NCBI GenBank assembly: GCA_902560315.1
Contig: CACELG010000002.1
Location: forward strand, 64,442-128,441
Length of the DNA: 64,000 nucleotides
Direction of reading: 5' to 3'
Source: an uncultured SAR86 cluster bacterium
GTDB taxonomy: Bacteria > Pseudomonadota > Gammaproteobacteria > Magnimaribacterales > D2472
The notes below the pieces were generated by a model that searched no databases, was not told the origin of the DNA, and saw nothing but the letters and a program-made list of their open reading frames with translations. Positions within the stretch are counted from its first letter, which is position 1. Every line of letters begins with the position of its first letter. Below are positions 27,083-36,118 of this stretch, piece after piece. A program made the translations under genes and the position numbers.

Positions 27083-28258
27083 GTGATTATCAGACCTGAA
27101 ATTGGAGAGGATGTAACAATGGAGTTTGCTTCTGTTGCCAGGGAAATGAACAAAAAAAATATTGATATAATTTCATTTGGCTTAGGGGAGCCAGATTTCT
27201 CTACTCCTAAACATATAATAGACGCTTCAAAAAAAGCGCTCGATAAAGACCCCTATAGAAGATATTCAAATCCATTAGGACTATATGAGTTAAGAAAAGA
27301 AATATCTATAAGAGAAAAGAGAGTCAATAAAAATGAAATTAATCCTGAAAATATTATTGTAACACCAGGAGTAAAGCAGGCATTATTTCTAAGTTTGTTA
27401 AGCACCTTAGAACCCGAAGATGAAATAATTAATTTTTCACCATCATATGTTTGTTATATTCCAGATATTTATCTTGCTGAACCAAATGCTGTTATTAAAA
27501 ACATCAAACTAAAAAATGACTTCACCATAGACATAGATGAATTGAAAAATAATATTACAGATAAAACTAAGGTTATTTTAATTAATTCTCCTCACAATCC
27601 AACAGGTAAGATGATTAGTAAGATAGAAAGAGATGAGATAGCTAAAATAGCAATTGAAAAAAATATCTATATCATTTCAGATGAAATTTATGACTTGATG
27701 TGCTTTTCAGGTAAAGAACATTTTGGTTTTGGTTCAATAAATGAACTTAAGGATCTAATAATCACTGTTAATGGATTTAGTAAAGCTTATTCTATGACTG
27801 GATGGAGAATTGGTTATGCTATTGCACCAGCACATTTAATAAATACAATGCGAAAAATACAACTTCATACAAATACCAATACATGTGGTTTTATCCAAAT
27901 GGGTGCCATTGAAGCCTTAAGAGGAAACCATTCGCATTTAACTAAGTTTAATTCAGAACTTATTGAGAAAGTTAAAATTATGACTAAATACCTCAGTAAA
28001 GATGTTATGACATCACCAACAGAAGGAGGCTTTTTTTCTTTTTTGAATATCTCAAAGACTGGTTTAAGTTCAAATGCTTTCTCCGCTCAATTTATCAAGG
28101 AATGCAGAGTTGCCACCTCTCCTGGAATAGCTTTTGGCAAAGAATGGGATACTCATATTAGGGTTTCGTTAATTGAGAATGTAGAGCGTTTTCGTAAAGG
28201 CATAGTAAAATTAGCAAGTTTCATATCAAAGTATGAAAAAATTAACAAAAGGATATAA
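27083..28258 (+). CDS. Class I/II PLP aminotransferase
   Basis: A 391-residue fold type I aminotransferase (aspartate aminotransferase group). FGLGEPDFSTPKHI near 32-45 is the substrate region; NSPHNPTGK near 168-176 and SDEIYD near 199-204 bind PLP; the Schiff-base lysine lies in NGFSKAYSMTGWRIGYA near 229-245; the substrate carboxylate Arg is in HIRVSLIEN near 354-362. The GTG start is preceded by a clear AAGGAG at 27070-27075, and 93 bp of noncoding sequence with TATAAT at 27051-27056 may hold an internal promoter. Confidence 0.82.
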   Translation: MIIRPEIGEDVTMEFASVAREMNKKNIDIISFGLGEPDFSTPKHIIDASKKALDKDPYRRYSNPLGLYELRKEISIREKRVNKNEINPENIIVTPGVKQALFLSLLSTLEPEDEIINFSPSYVCYIPDIYLAEPNAVIKNIKLKNDFTIDIDELKNNITDKTKVILINSPHNPTGKMISKIERDEIAKIAIEKNIYIISDEIYDLMCFSGKEHFGFGSINELKDLIITVNGFSKAYSMTGWRIGYAIAPAHLINTMRKIQLHTNTNTCGFIQMGAIEALRGNHSHLTKFNSELIEKVKIMTKYLSKDVMTSPTEGGFFSFLNISKTGLSSNAFSAQFIKECRVATSPGIAFGKEWDTHIRVSLIENVERFRKGIVKLASFISKYEKINKRI

Positions 28259-28260
28259 AA

Positions 28261-28785
28261 ATGTTTGATGGAAATAGTATTTATTTAAGATTAATAGAAA
28301 AAGAAGATTGCGTTTATAGAACTAATTGGGTAAATGATGAAGAAATTCGAAAAACACTTATGTTTGATTGGCCTTTATCATTATCAGGAACAGAAAAATG
28401 GTTTGATATGCAAGATCTTGATCCAAAAAAAAGAAATTTTATGATTATATCTAAGGATTCAAATCTGCCAATTGGAATAACAGGGCTAATCGACATTGAT
28501 TTTAGACATTTAAGAGGGCAGTTTTATATGACAATTGGTGAAAAAGATTATTGGGGTAAACGTATTCCTGATGAATCTATACCTTTAATTTTAAATTATG
28601 GCTTTAATGAGCTTGGCTTAAATAGAATCTATCTATACACCTTAAATAATAATGAAAGAGCAAGAAAGGTTTATGAAAGAAATGGATTTACTAATGAAGG
28701 AACACTTAGAAAACATTATTTTTGTGTTGGGGAATATCAAGACTTAATGGTTATGAGTGTTTTAAAAGATGATTTTAAGATTTAA
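28261..28785 (+). CDS. GNAT acetyltransferase (PseH/LegH-like)
   Basis: A 174-residue GCN5-type N-acetyltransferase of the RimJ/PseH group. It opens IYLRLIEKEDC, and YMTIGEKDYWGKRIPDESIP near 90-109 leads into NELGLNRIYLYTLNNNERARKVYERNGF near 117-144, the acetyl-CoA-binding core. In a legionaminic pathway this step acetylates the C4 amino group of the dideoxy sugar. It lies 2 bp after the aminotransferase and 14 bp before the synthase gene. Confidence 0.75.
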   Translation: MFDGNSIYLRLIEKEDCVYRTNWVNDEEIRKTLMFDWPLSLSGTEKWFDMQDLDPKKRNFMIISKDSNLPIGITGLIDIDFRHLRGQFYMTIGEKDYWGKRIPDESIPLILNYGFNELGLNRIYLYTLNNNERARKVYERNGFTNEGTLRKHYFCVGEYQDLMVMSVLKDDFKI

Positions 28786-28799
28786 CAAAAAAAACTGTA

Positions 28800-29813
28800 A
28801 TGCCAAAAACATATATTATTGCTGAAATTGGGCCGAATCATAACGGAAGTTATGATATGGCCCTAGAATTAATTGAAAAATTAGCTGGCATTGGTGTTGA
28901 TGCGGTTAAATTTCAATTGGGTGATGCAAGAAATTCTTTATCGCTAGATTCTTTTAAAGCTGATTATCAAAAAAAAAATGATAATGCAGAAGATATATTT
29001 GAAGCAACAAAAAAAAGACAGTTATCTCACGAATCCCATAAGAAGCTTGCAATTAAGTGCAAAGAGTTGAATGTTGATTATCTTTGTACAGCATTTGATA
29101 TAGATAGTTTGATATTTTTAGATCAAGAGATAGATGTTCCTAAATTTAAAATTGCTTCTGGAGAGATTTTCTCAATTGACTTGCTTGAATACATGGTTAT
29201 GAAGAATAAGCCTTTGATATTATCAACTGGAATGGCTTCATTTGAAGAAATAGAGAGGGTGTATGAAATACTTTCTTCAAAATCAAAAAATAAAGATATA
29301 ACGATTCTTCATTGTGTAACAAGCTATCCTGCATCATTGGAATCGATCAATCTAAATGTGATGCTCGAACTTAAAGAAAAATTTAAAACAAAAATAGGGT
29401 ATTCAGATCATACTTTAGGAAATATTGCATCTCTTTCTGCCGTTGCTATGGGAGCCTCCATAATTGAAAAGCATGTGACACTTGATAAATCATTACCAGG
29501 ACCTGATCACAAAGCTTCTGCAACTATTAGTGAATTCAAGAATTTAGTGAAAAATATCCGTGAAATTGAAATCATTAAAGGCAGTTATGAAAAAATTTTC
29601 TCAAAAACTGAAGTAGATATATCAAAGGTTGCCAGAAAAAGCATTGTTGCTAAGCACTTAATAAAAAAAGGCACAATTATAAAAATAGAGGATATATGCT
29701 TCAAACGTCCTGGAATTGGATTTTTACCAATAGACAAGCATATGGTTTTAGGTAAAACAGCCATTACAGATATTGAGGAAAATAGGGTTATAAGAGAAGA
29801 GCAAATTTCATGA
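28800..29813 (+). CDS. legI: NeuB-family nonulosonate synthase (LegI-like)
   Basis: A 337-residue synthase that condenses PEP with a 6-carbon amino sugar to give a 9-carbon nonulosonic acid. The NeuB barrel opens with IIAEIGPNHNGSYDMALELI, and includes KIASGEIFSIDLL, LSTGMASFEEIE, IGYSDHTLGN near 200-209 and EKHVTLDK near 223-230. A C-terminal SAF/antifreeze-like domain (about 275-337) completes it. Neighbouring LegB/LegC-type genes favour legionaminic acid over sialic acid as product. Confidence 0.85.
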   Translation: MPKTYIIAEIGPNHNGSYDMALELIEKLAGIGVDAVKFQLGDARNSLSLDSFKADYQKKNDNAEDIFEATKKRQLSHESHKKLAIKCKELNVDYLCTAFDIDSLIFLDQEIDVPKFKIASGEIFSIDLLEYMVMKNKPLILSTGMASFEEIERVYEILSSKSKNKDITILHCVTSYPASLESINLNVMLELKEKFKTKIGYSDHTLGNIASLSAVAMGASIIEKHVTLDKSLPGPDHKASATISEFKNLVKNIREIEIIKGSYEKIFSKTEVDISKVARKSIVAKHLIKKGTIIKIEDICFKRPGIGFLPIDKHMVLGKTAITDIEENRVIREEQIS

Positions 29814-30925
29814 AAATTGCCTTCATTACTGGAGCCAGATCTGATTATGGACCATTTAGAAGCACATTAAAGGCTATTTCCCTAGATCAAAATTTTAATT
29901 TAGATATTTTAGTTCATGGAATTCATTTCTTAGATTCCTTTGGAAATTCTATTAATGAAATAAAAAGAGATAGCTTTGGGAAGATTGTAAAATTAGAAAC
30001 CATCACTTCACAGGAGGAAAAATCAATTGAAATGATAGACACTTTTAAGGTGTTGAATAATTTTTTAAATAGTAGTTCATATAATTTAGTAGTAATTGTA
30101 GGTGATAGGCTTGAAGCATATGCAGCAGCACTTGCAGCCCATTTTGCAAAGATACCAATATTGCACTCGGGAGGAGGCCATATTACAAATGGCGCTATTG
30201 ATAATATTTACAGATATAATATTACTAATCTATCTAAATATCATCTGACTACTTCAAGAAAAGCCTTCGATACGCTGAGAAATTTACCAAGCATAAATTT
30301 TAATAATGTCCACTTTACTGGCTCACCCACAGTAGATGCAATCAAAAGCTATCTCATTTCTCCAATACATATTGAAAAATATGTTCCAAATCTCTCTAAA
30401 AAAAAATATATTCTTATTACTTTTCATCCTGTAACTTTAATTAATGAGCCTGTTGTAGAAATTATGAAAGCAGTAGTGGAGTATTTAAGCTCGAAAAACA
30501 TTCATATGTTGATCACATATCCAAATAATGATGAAAAAAGTAATGAAATTACGGCATACATAGATAGTATTAAAAAATACAAAAATATTCATGTAATTCC
30601 TCATCTTGGTTCTAATGCATATTTTAGTGCAATTTATTGCTCTGAATTTGTTATTGGTAATTCTAGCAGTGGTTCTATGGAAGTACCTTATTTTAAAAAA
30701 CATGTATTAAATATAGGGACTCGTCAAGAGGGAAGAGCTTTAGATAAATCTGTTACAAATGTTGATGCAGATAGTGCTGAAGTGATAAAAGTTTTAAGTT
30801 CAATATTAAATAAAGATGTTTCATTGTTAAATAATGAAGAGCTATATGGAGATGGGTCAGCAATAGAAAAAACTTTAAAAATTTTAAAAAAAATTTCTGC
30901 TGAGGGGTTAAAGAATCATGATTGA
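29810..30925 (+). CDS. legG: Hydrolysing NDP-GlcNAc 2-epimerase (NeuC/LegG-like)
   Basis: A 371-residue GT-B-fold hydrolysing 2-epimerase. It starts IAFITGARSDYGPF, and shows VVIVGDRLEAYAAALAAHFAK near 96-116, HSGGGHITNGAIDN near 121-134, HFTGSPTVDAIK near 169-180 and VIGNSSSGSMEVPYF near 282-296. These are hallmarks of NeuC/LegG rather than the unrelated PseG, which argues for legionaminic or sialic acid and against pseudaminic acid. It overlaps legI by 4 bp. Confidence 0.85.
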   Translation: MKIAFITGARSDYGPFRSTLKAISLDQNFNLDILVHGIHFLDSFGNSINEIKRDSFGKIVKLETITSQEEKSIEMIDTFKVLNNFLNSSSYNLVVIVGDRLEAYAAALAAHFAKIPILHSGGGHITNGAIDNIYRYNITNLSKYHLTTSRKAFDTLRNLPSINFNNVHFTGSPTVDAIKSYLISPIHIEKYVPNLSKKKYILITFHPVTLINEPVVEIMKAVVEYLSSKNIHMLITYPNNDEKSNEITAYIDSIKKYKNIHVIPHLGSNAYFSAIYCSEFVIGNSSSGSMEVPYFKKHVLNIGTRQEGRALDKSVTNVDADSAEVIKVLSSILNKDVSLLNNEELYGDGSAIEKTLKILKKISAEGLKNHD

Positions 30926-31964
30926 TTTAAAAAAATTGGAAATATTTGAAGATACAACAATTAGAGAAGCTATAAAGGCTATTGATAGAGGCAATTTGCA
31001 GTTGGCCATAGTTGTTGACAAAAAGAGAAGATTATTAGGTACTCTAACTGATGGTGATATTAGAAGAGGTATTTTAAGTGGCCTTGATACTGAAAGTAAT
31101 ATTAAAGGTATATACTTTAGATCCCCATTGGTGGCTACATTAGCAGAATCAAAAAAAGATATTTTACAAAAGGCACTTGATAGAAAAATACATCAAGTTC
31201 CTATAATTGATGAGAATCAACATGTAATTGATATCAGACAAATAGAAGAGCTTATTAAACCAAGGGAAAAAAGCAATAAGGTAGTATTGATGGTAGGAGG
31301 ATTGGGAACTAGGTTAAAACCTTTAACAGAAAAGATACCCAAACCATTACTTAAAGTTGGTAGCAAAACAATACTAGAGACTATCCTATCAAGGTTCCTC
31401 GAGTATGGGTATAAAAATATTTTAATGTGTGTTAATTATAAATCAGATATGATTCAGGAATTTTTTGGTGACGGCAGTAAATTTGGTGTAAGCATAGAGT
31501 ATATCTTAGAGGATAAGAGGATGGGAACTGCAGGAGCACTTAGTTTGCTAAAAGATAAAATATCTGAACCATTTTTTGTTATGAATGGAGATTTGCTAAC
31601 CGATATTAATTTTGAAAATATGCATAATTTTTTTGTTTCCGATGAAGCTGATGCTCTTATGTGCGTTAGAGAGTATGAATTCCAAATTCCTTATGGAGTT
31701 GTTAATACTGATAATATTCGAATTAAATCAATTCAAGAAAAGCCTTCTCATAAATTTTTTGTAAACGCAGGTATCTATATGCTCAGTCCTAAGGTATTAA
31801 AATACGTCCCAAAAAATGAGTTTTATAATATGACCACCCTTTTTGAAACGCTAATAGAAAAAAATAGAAAAGTAATTTCATTTCCTCATGAGGGTTATTG
31901 GATGGATATTGGTAGGTTTGAAGAATATGAGAAAGCCAATACCGAATTTAATAATATATTTTAA
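30918..31964 (+). CDS. CBS-domain sugar-1-phosphate nucleotidyltransferase (PtmE-like)
   Basis: A 348-residue protein. A tandem CBS pair (about 1-115; GTLTDGDIRRGIL and QVPIIDENQHVID) precedes a nucleotidyltransferase domain starting VVLMVGGLGTRLKPLTEKIPK near 120-140 with the metal-binding Asp in VMNGDLLTDI. In Campylobacter the PtmE protein of this architecture makes GDP-glucosamine for the legionaminic pathway; that is the likely role here. It overlaps the previous gene by 8 bp and the next by 1 bp. Confidence 0.78.
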   Translation: MIDLKKLEIFEDTTIREAIKAIDRGNLQLAIVVDKKRRLLGTLTDGDIRRGILSGLDTESNIKGIYFRSPLVATLAESKKDILQKALDRKIHQVPIIDENQHVIDIRQIEELIKPREKSNKVVLMVGGLGTRLKPLTEKIPKPLLKVGSKTILETILSRFLEYGYKNILMCVNYKSDMIQEFFGDGSKFGVSIEYILEDKRMGTAGALSLLKDKISEPFFVMNGDLLTDINFENMHNFFVSDEADALMCVREYEFQIPYGVVNTDNIRIKSIQEKPSHKFFVNAGIYMLSPKVLKYVPKNEFYNMTTLFETLIEKNRKVISFPHEGYWMDIGRFEEYEKANTEFNNIF

Positions 31965-32662
31965 TGCCTCTTAATAAAAAAATTTTAGCTGTTATTTTGG
32001 CAAGAGGTGGAAGTAAAAGGCTTCCAAGAAAGAATGTAATACCTTTATGCAAAAAACCGCTTATTTCATGGACTATTGAAGCGGCATTAAAATCAAAATA
32101 CATTGATAAACTTGTTGTCTCAAGTGATGATGATGAGATTCTAAACATTTCAAATAACTTAAAAGTAACCAGCATTAAAAGGCCTAGTGAACTAGCTACT
32201 GATCAGTCTACTTCTTATGATGCACTATTACATGTACTAAAAAATTTTACAGGTTATGAATATATAGTTCTGCTTCAGCCCACAAGCCCGTTAAGAGATG
32301 AAAGTCATATTAATCAAGCAATAGAGCTTGTAAATAAAAAAAATGCAGAAGCAGTCGTAAGTGTTTGCCAGGAAAGACATAATCTAACAAAGTCATTTTC
32401 ATTAGACAAAAGTTTGCTAATACATAATTTAAATAAGAAAGATGATGAATTAAATAAAAATTCTAACATGAAAAATTTTTATAAGTTAAATGGCGCAATA
32501 TATATATGCAAAGTTGAACAATTTTTGAAAGAAAAAAGCTTCCTAATAAAAAATAAAACTTTCGCATATATTATGAGCGAAGAATGCTCGATAGATATTG
32601 ATGAGCAAACAGATTTTGAACTTGCTAGTTTATATATGTCAAAAAAACTTTGCGTTAATTAA
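31964..32662 (+). CDS. legF: CMP-legionaminate/sialate cytidylyltransferase
   Basis: A 232-residue CMP-nonulosonate synthetase. LAVILARGGSKRLPRKN near 5-21 is the CTP-binding signature; SSDDDEIL, RPSELATDQSTS and LLQPTSPLRDESHI near 99-112 are also typical of NeuA/LegF/PseF. It activates the nonulosonic acid as CMP-sugar, the last cytosolic step. It starts on the stop of the preceding gene (TAATG). Confidence 0.87.
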   Translation: MPLNKKILAVILARGGSKRLPRKNVIPLCKKPLISWTIEAALKSKYIDKLVVSSDDDEILNISNNLKVTSIKRPSELATDQSTSYDALLHVLKNFTGYEYIVLLQPTSPLRDESHINQAIELVNKKNAEAVVSVCQERHNLTKSFSLDKSLLIHNLNKKDDELNKNSNMKNFYKLNGAIYICKVEQFLKEKSFLIKNKTFAYIMSEECSIDIDEQTDFELASLYMSKKLCVN

Positions 32663-32704
32663 GCTGGACCTTGAGAGATATTAATTAATAATAAAAATTA
32701 GACA

Positions 32705-33964
32705 ATGATTATAAGCAATTGGAAAAGATTATTTGCATCTATGAATTATTTCTTGAAGCTCATTTTCTTTAAAAAAGAATACGATGTAGTTTTTGTAAGT
32801 TCAGTTTATTTCAATAGAGGCCATAATGGTGAAAACGCATTATTAAAACCAATGATTGAATCTTGCAAAAAAAATAATCTTAACTTTGTGATTTTTGAGG
32901 ATGCTGATCTGAAAGGTGAATACAAAAACTTTCGTAGATCCAATAATTCAATACCTTTTGATTTTATATCATTAGTCCAGGTTATTTTAAGAAAATTTTT
33001 TAATCTCATTTATAAAAATTCATTATCAGAAAATAAAAAATATATAGGAGATCCCAAAACTTCTAATGTGCTAAAAAATTTTTTTTTTAGAAAGTTTAAT
33101 TCAAAAGTTTATATAACTCTTTTATGGAACAATATTACTTTATGGAGAAGTATTGACCCTGATTCGTGCGTTGTTGACTACCAGCATGGTGTAATATATG
33201 ACGGCCATCTTGGATATATTAAAGATGGTCGGCCACCGAAAATAAAATCAGCTAATGACATAGTTACATTAGTTTATGGACAAAGTTTTAAGGATATACT
33301 GATAGATGGTGATAAATCTAATTTTTATGGCGAGAACAATGTCGTAAAGGTTGGTATAAAAAAAGAATCTAAATTTAAAAATTTGCCTCAACGTAATACT
33401 AGGAAAATACTTTTTTCTTTACAAATTGTTCCTGGGCTTGATGTTAAATTAGTTAATAATTATATTGATGACATTAATAAACTCATTACATTTAACAAAG
33501 ACTTTTTAACTAAAAATAATTATAAAATAATCTTCAAACATCATCCTAGATACACCACATATAATTGCCCAAAAATTAATTTTGAAGAAGACTTTATTGA
33601 TTTTGATAATCAAACACCGATTTTAGATTTATTAAATACTGCTTCCATCCATATGACATTCCATTCTACTTCAGCCTTTGATGCCGCAATGATAGGAATT
33701 CCTACAATATTCATAGATATGTTAGGAGAAATGTCGCCTGAGGAGATATTTTTAAATCAGTATAAATATCCATGCAAAGATATGGTAATAAAAGATTGTA
33801 AAGATTTAGAAAAAATACTAGTAGACATTGATAATAAAGAAATCTTTATTAATAAATGCGATGATGTATATCAATGGTCACAGGCCTTTTACAATGATTT
33901 TGATGAAAAAATATTTGAAGATTTTTTATCAAAGAAAGTAAATAAACATATTCTTAATAATTGA
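32705..33964 (+). CDS. Putative glycosyltransferase, GT-B-like, unrecognised family
   Basis: A 419-residue protein I do not recognise confidently. The C-terminal half has IIFKHHPRYTTYNC near 276-289 (an HP motif) and HMTFHSTSAFDAAMIGIPTI near 317-336 (a conserved His-Ser-Thr pattern before a small-residue helix). These resemble the HP and S/T motifs of sialyltransferases/polysialyltransferases and CDP-glycerol-type transferases that use CMP- or CDP-donors. Its position right after the CMP-sugar synthetase makes it the best candidate for the legionaminic acid transferase. Very A+T-rich. Confidence 0.5.
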   Translation: MIISNWKRLFASMNYFLKLIFFKKEYDVVFVSSVYFNRGHNGENALLKPMIESCKKNNLNFVIFEDADLKGEYKNFRRSNNSIPFDFISLVQVILRKFFNLIYKNSLSENKKYIGDPKTSNVLKNFFFRKFNSKVYITLLWNNITLWRSIDPDSCVVDYQHGVIYDGHLGYIKDGRPPKIKSANDIVTLVYGQSFKDILIDGDKSNFYGENNVVKVGIKKESKFKNLPQRNTRKILFSLQIVPGLDVKLVNNYIDDINKLITFNKDFLTKNNYKIIFKHHPRYTTYNCPKINFEEDFIDFDNQTPILDLLNTASIHMTFHSTSAFDAAMIGIPTIFIDMLGEMSPEEIFLNQYKYPCKDMVIKDCKDLEKILVDIDNKEIFINKCDDVYQWSQAFYNDFDEKIFEDFLSKKVNKHILNN

Positions 33965-33965
33965 T

Positions 33966-34883
33966 ATGAGTTTTATCAAAACGGGTAAAACAAGCGTAAT
34001 TATTACAACATATAATGATGCAAAATTCTTAGAGAGATCTATTCCATCAGTTCTCAATCAAACTCTTATGCCTCTAGAAATAATCATCATTGATGACGGT
34101 TCACACAACAATGATGCAGAAAAAATTTTTAAGACATTTTCATTACATTCAGATATCTCTATGCTATACGAGAAGAAAAAAAATGGAGGTCCATCAAGCG
34201 CAAGAAATGTTGGAATTAAATTAGCAAAGGGAGAGTTTATTCTTTTTCTTGATGCTGATGATGAGCTATTAAAAAACTCCTTAGAGTGGCGCGAAGAAAT
34301 ATTGGAATCATTGGATCAAAATTATGCGTCTGTTTATTGCAGTAAAATAAAGCTCATAGATAATAAAAGGAAAATTAAGGAAAAAATCTTTGAAACTGAT
34401 GGTAAGTTAAATGTTAGTTTGGTTGGGCGCAATAATGGTATTCCTGGACAAATAACACATCATTTATTTCGAAGAGATATTATTAATGAAGTTAATGGAT
34501 ATAATGAATCTCTTAAATTTAATGAAGATTTCGAATTCCTTCTAAGAATTGCAAAGAAGGGGCTATTTTTTGGAGTTAGTAGGGCTGGTTTTATTCAACA
34601 TATGCGAGAAGATTCATGGAGTAAGTCAGATCCATATTATGCTTATAATGGAGTAGAAGACTTTTTAAACTTAGCTTCAAATAAAAAATTATTACCTCAA
34701 ATTGAAATCAAGCTTAGAAGAAAAGAAAATAGGCTTTCTTTGGCTAAGAAGATAATTTTATTTCAAAGAACTAAATCGAAAGAAGCGATCCCATACATAG
34801 ATGAAGCATTTGATATAATTAAACCCCAAAATATAAAAGAGCATGCATTATTTTATTTGAATAAAATTTTAAAAAAACTTTGA
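33966..34883 (+). CDS. Family 2 glycosyltransferase
   Basis: A 305-residue GT-A enzyme. SVIITTYNDAKFLERSIPSVLNQT near 9-32 (as two adjoining stretches) and IIIDDGSHN near 39-47 form the nucleotide-sugar site; ILFLDADDELL near 91-101 contains the DxD metal motif; FNEDFEFLLRIAKKG near 184-198 contains the catalytic acidic pair. No membrane helices are evident. It starts one base after the preceding stop codon region. Donor and acceptor sugars are unknown. Confidence 0.85.
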   Translation: MSFIKTGKTSVIITTYNDAKFLERSIPSVLNQTLMPLEIIIIDDGSHNNDAEKIFKTFSLHSDISMLYEKKKNGGPSSARNVGIKLAKGEFILFLDADDELLKNSLEWREEILESLDQNYASVYCSKIKLIDNKRKIKEKIFETDGKLNVSLVGRNNGIPGQITHHLFRRDIINEVNGYNESLKFNEDFEFLLRIAKKGLFFGVSRAGFIQHMREDSWSKSDPYYAYNGVEDFLNLASNKKLLPQIEIKLRRKENRLSLAKKIILFQRTKSKEAIPYIDEAFDIIKPQNIKEHALFYLNKILKKL

Positions 34884-34959
34884 TTAGACAAATAGTCTTA
34901 AAGTAATTGACTGATAATTTTCATTAAAGTTTTTTAAATTTCTAAATGCAGGAATAAAA

Positions 34960-36087
34960 ATGAAAATTTTACATATAATCACAGGCTTAAATAAGGGAGG
35001 CGCTGAGACACTTTTATGTAATTTATGTCAATTCGATAAAGAGCATGAACATACAATTATCTCTTTATCTAATGTTAAAGATTCACAATCTCTTTCAAGC
35101 ATGCATAATTTTTCTTTATACTCACTAGATTTCCCCATAGGAAAGGTAAGGGTATTAGGTTTATTTAAACTTTATAAACTTATTAAAAAAATTAACCCAG
35201 ATGCTATTCAAACCTGGTTGATACATGCTGATCTAATTGGTGGTTTAGCAGCTAGATTTGCAGGAGTCAAAAATATTTTTTGGGGTGTCCACCATACCAT
35301 TTTGTTTCAAGGCAAAGTTAAATTTTCAACAATTTTTATTTTAAAATGCAATGCTTTTTTATCAAACTTTGTACCTAAAAAGATAATTTATTGCGCTGAA
35401 AAGTCTAGGCTAATTCAAGAATCAATTGGTTTTAATAAGTCAAAGGGATTAGTTATACAAAATGGCTATGACATAAAAAACTTCTCTCAAAATAATATTT
35501 TGCGTAAAGATTTTAGAAATGAGCTAGGCTGTTCTGATAATACCTTTCTTATTGGTCACGTAGGCAGTTATCATCCTCTAAAGGATCAGAGCAATTTAAT
35601 CGATGCTCTTGCTTTTTTAAATAAAAAAGGTTTCGACTATTCGGCTGTACTTGTTGGAAAGAATCTTGATAATAATAATCATGATTTGGTGTCTAAGATA
35701 AGGGAGAATGGATTGACAGATCATATTATTTTGCTTGGAGAAAGGAATGATATTCCTGCAGTGATGAATGGTATTGATTTATTTATACTTTCATCTTTAT
35801 CAGAAGCTTTCCCAAATGTTCTTAACGAAGCAATGGCGTGCGGTACTCCTTGTGTTTCAACCAACGTCGGTGATGCTTCATTAATTGTCGATAATACAGG
35901 ATGGGTTGTATCTCCTAAAGATCCAAAAGCTATAGCTAATGCTGTTCTCGAAGCTGCAAATGAAAAACAATCAGATAATTCTACTTGGATTAAAAGAAAA
36001 AATGAATGTCATCAAAGAATTGCCCATCATTTTACGCTTGAAAAAATGTTAAAAAAGTATAAAGAGGCATGGGCAGGCAATGATTAA
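34960..36087 (+). CDS. Family 4 glycosyltransferase
   Basis: A 375-residue GT-B glycosyltransferase. The N-terminal glycine-rich loop is ITGLNKGGAETLLCNL near 7-22; the C-terminal nucleotide-binding half has GHVGSYHPLKDQ near 203-214 and the E-x7-E region SSLSEAFPNVLNEAMACGTP near 285-304. It adds a sugar to the lipid-linked repeat unit at the cytoplasmic face. It is 76 bp after the previous gene. Confidence 0.87.
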   Translation: MKILHIITGLNKGGAETLLCNLCQFDKEHEHTIISLSNVKDSQSLSSMHNFSLYSLDFPIGKVRVLGLFKLYKLIKKINPDAIQTWLIHADLIGGLAARFAGVKNIFWGVHHTILFQGKVKFSTIFILKCNAFLSNFVPKKIIYCAEKSRLIQESIGFNKSKGLVIQNGYDIKNFSQNNILRKDFRNELGCSDNTFLIGHVGSYHPLKDQSNLIDALAFLNKKGFDYSAVLVGKNLDNNNHDLVSKIRENGLTDHIILLGERNDIPAVMNGIDLFILSSLSEAFPNVLNEAMACGTPCVSTNVGDASLIVDNTGWVVSPKDPKAIANAVLEAANEKQSDNSTWIKRKNECHQRIAHHFTLEKMLKKYKEAWAGND

Positions 36088-36118
36088 ATTTCCAAAGTCA
36101 ATTTCAAGAGCTCTATAA

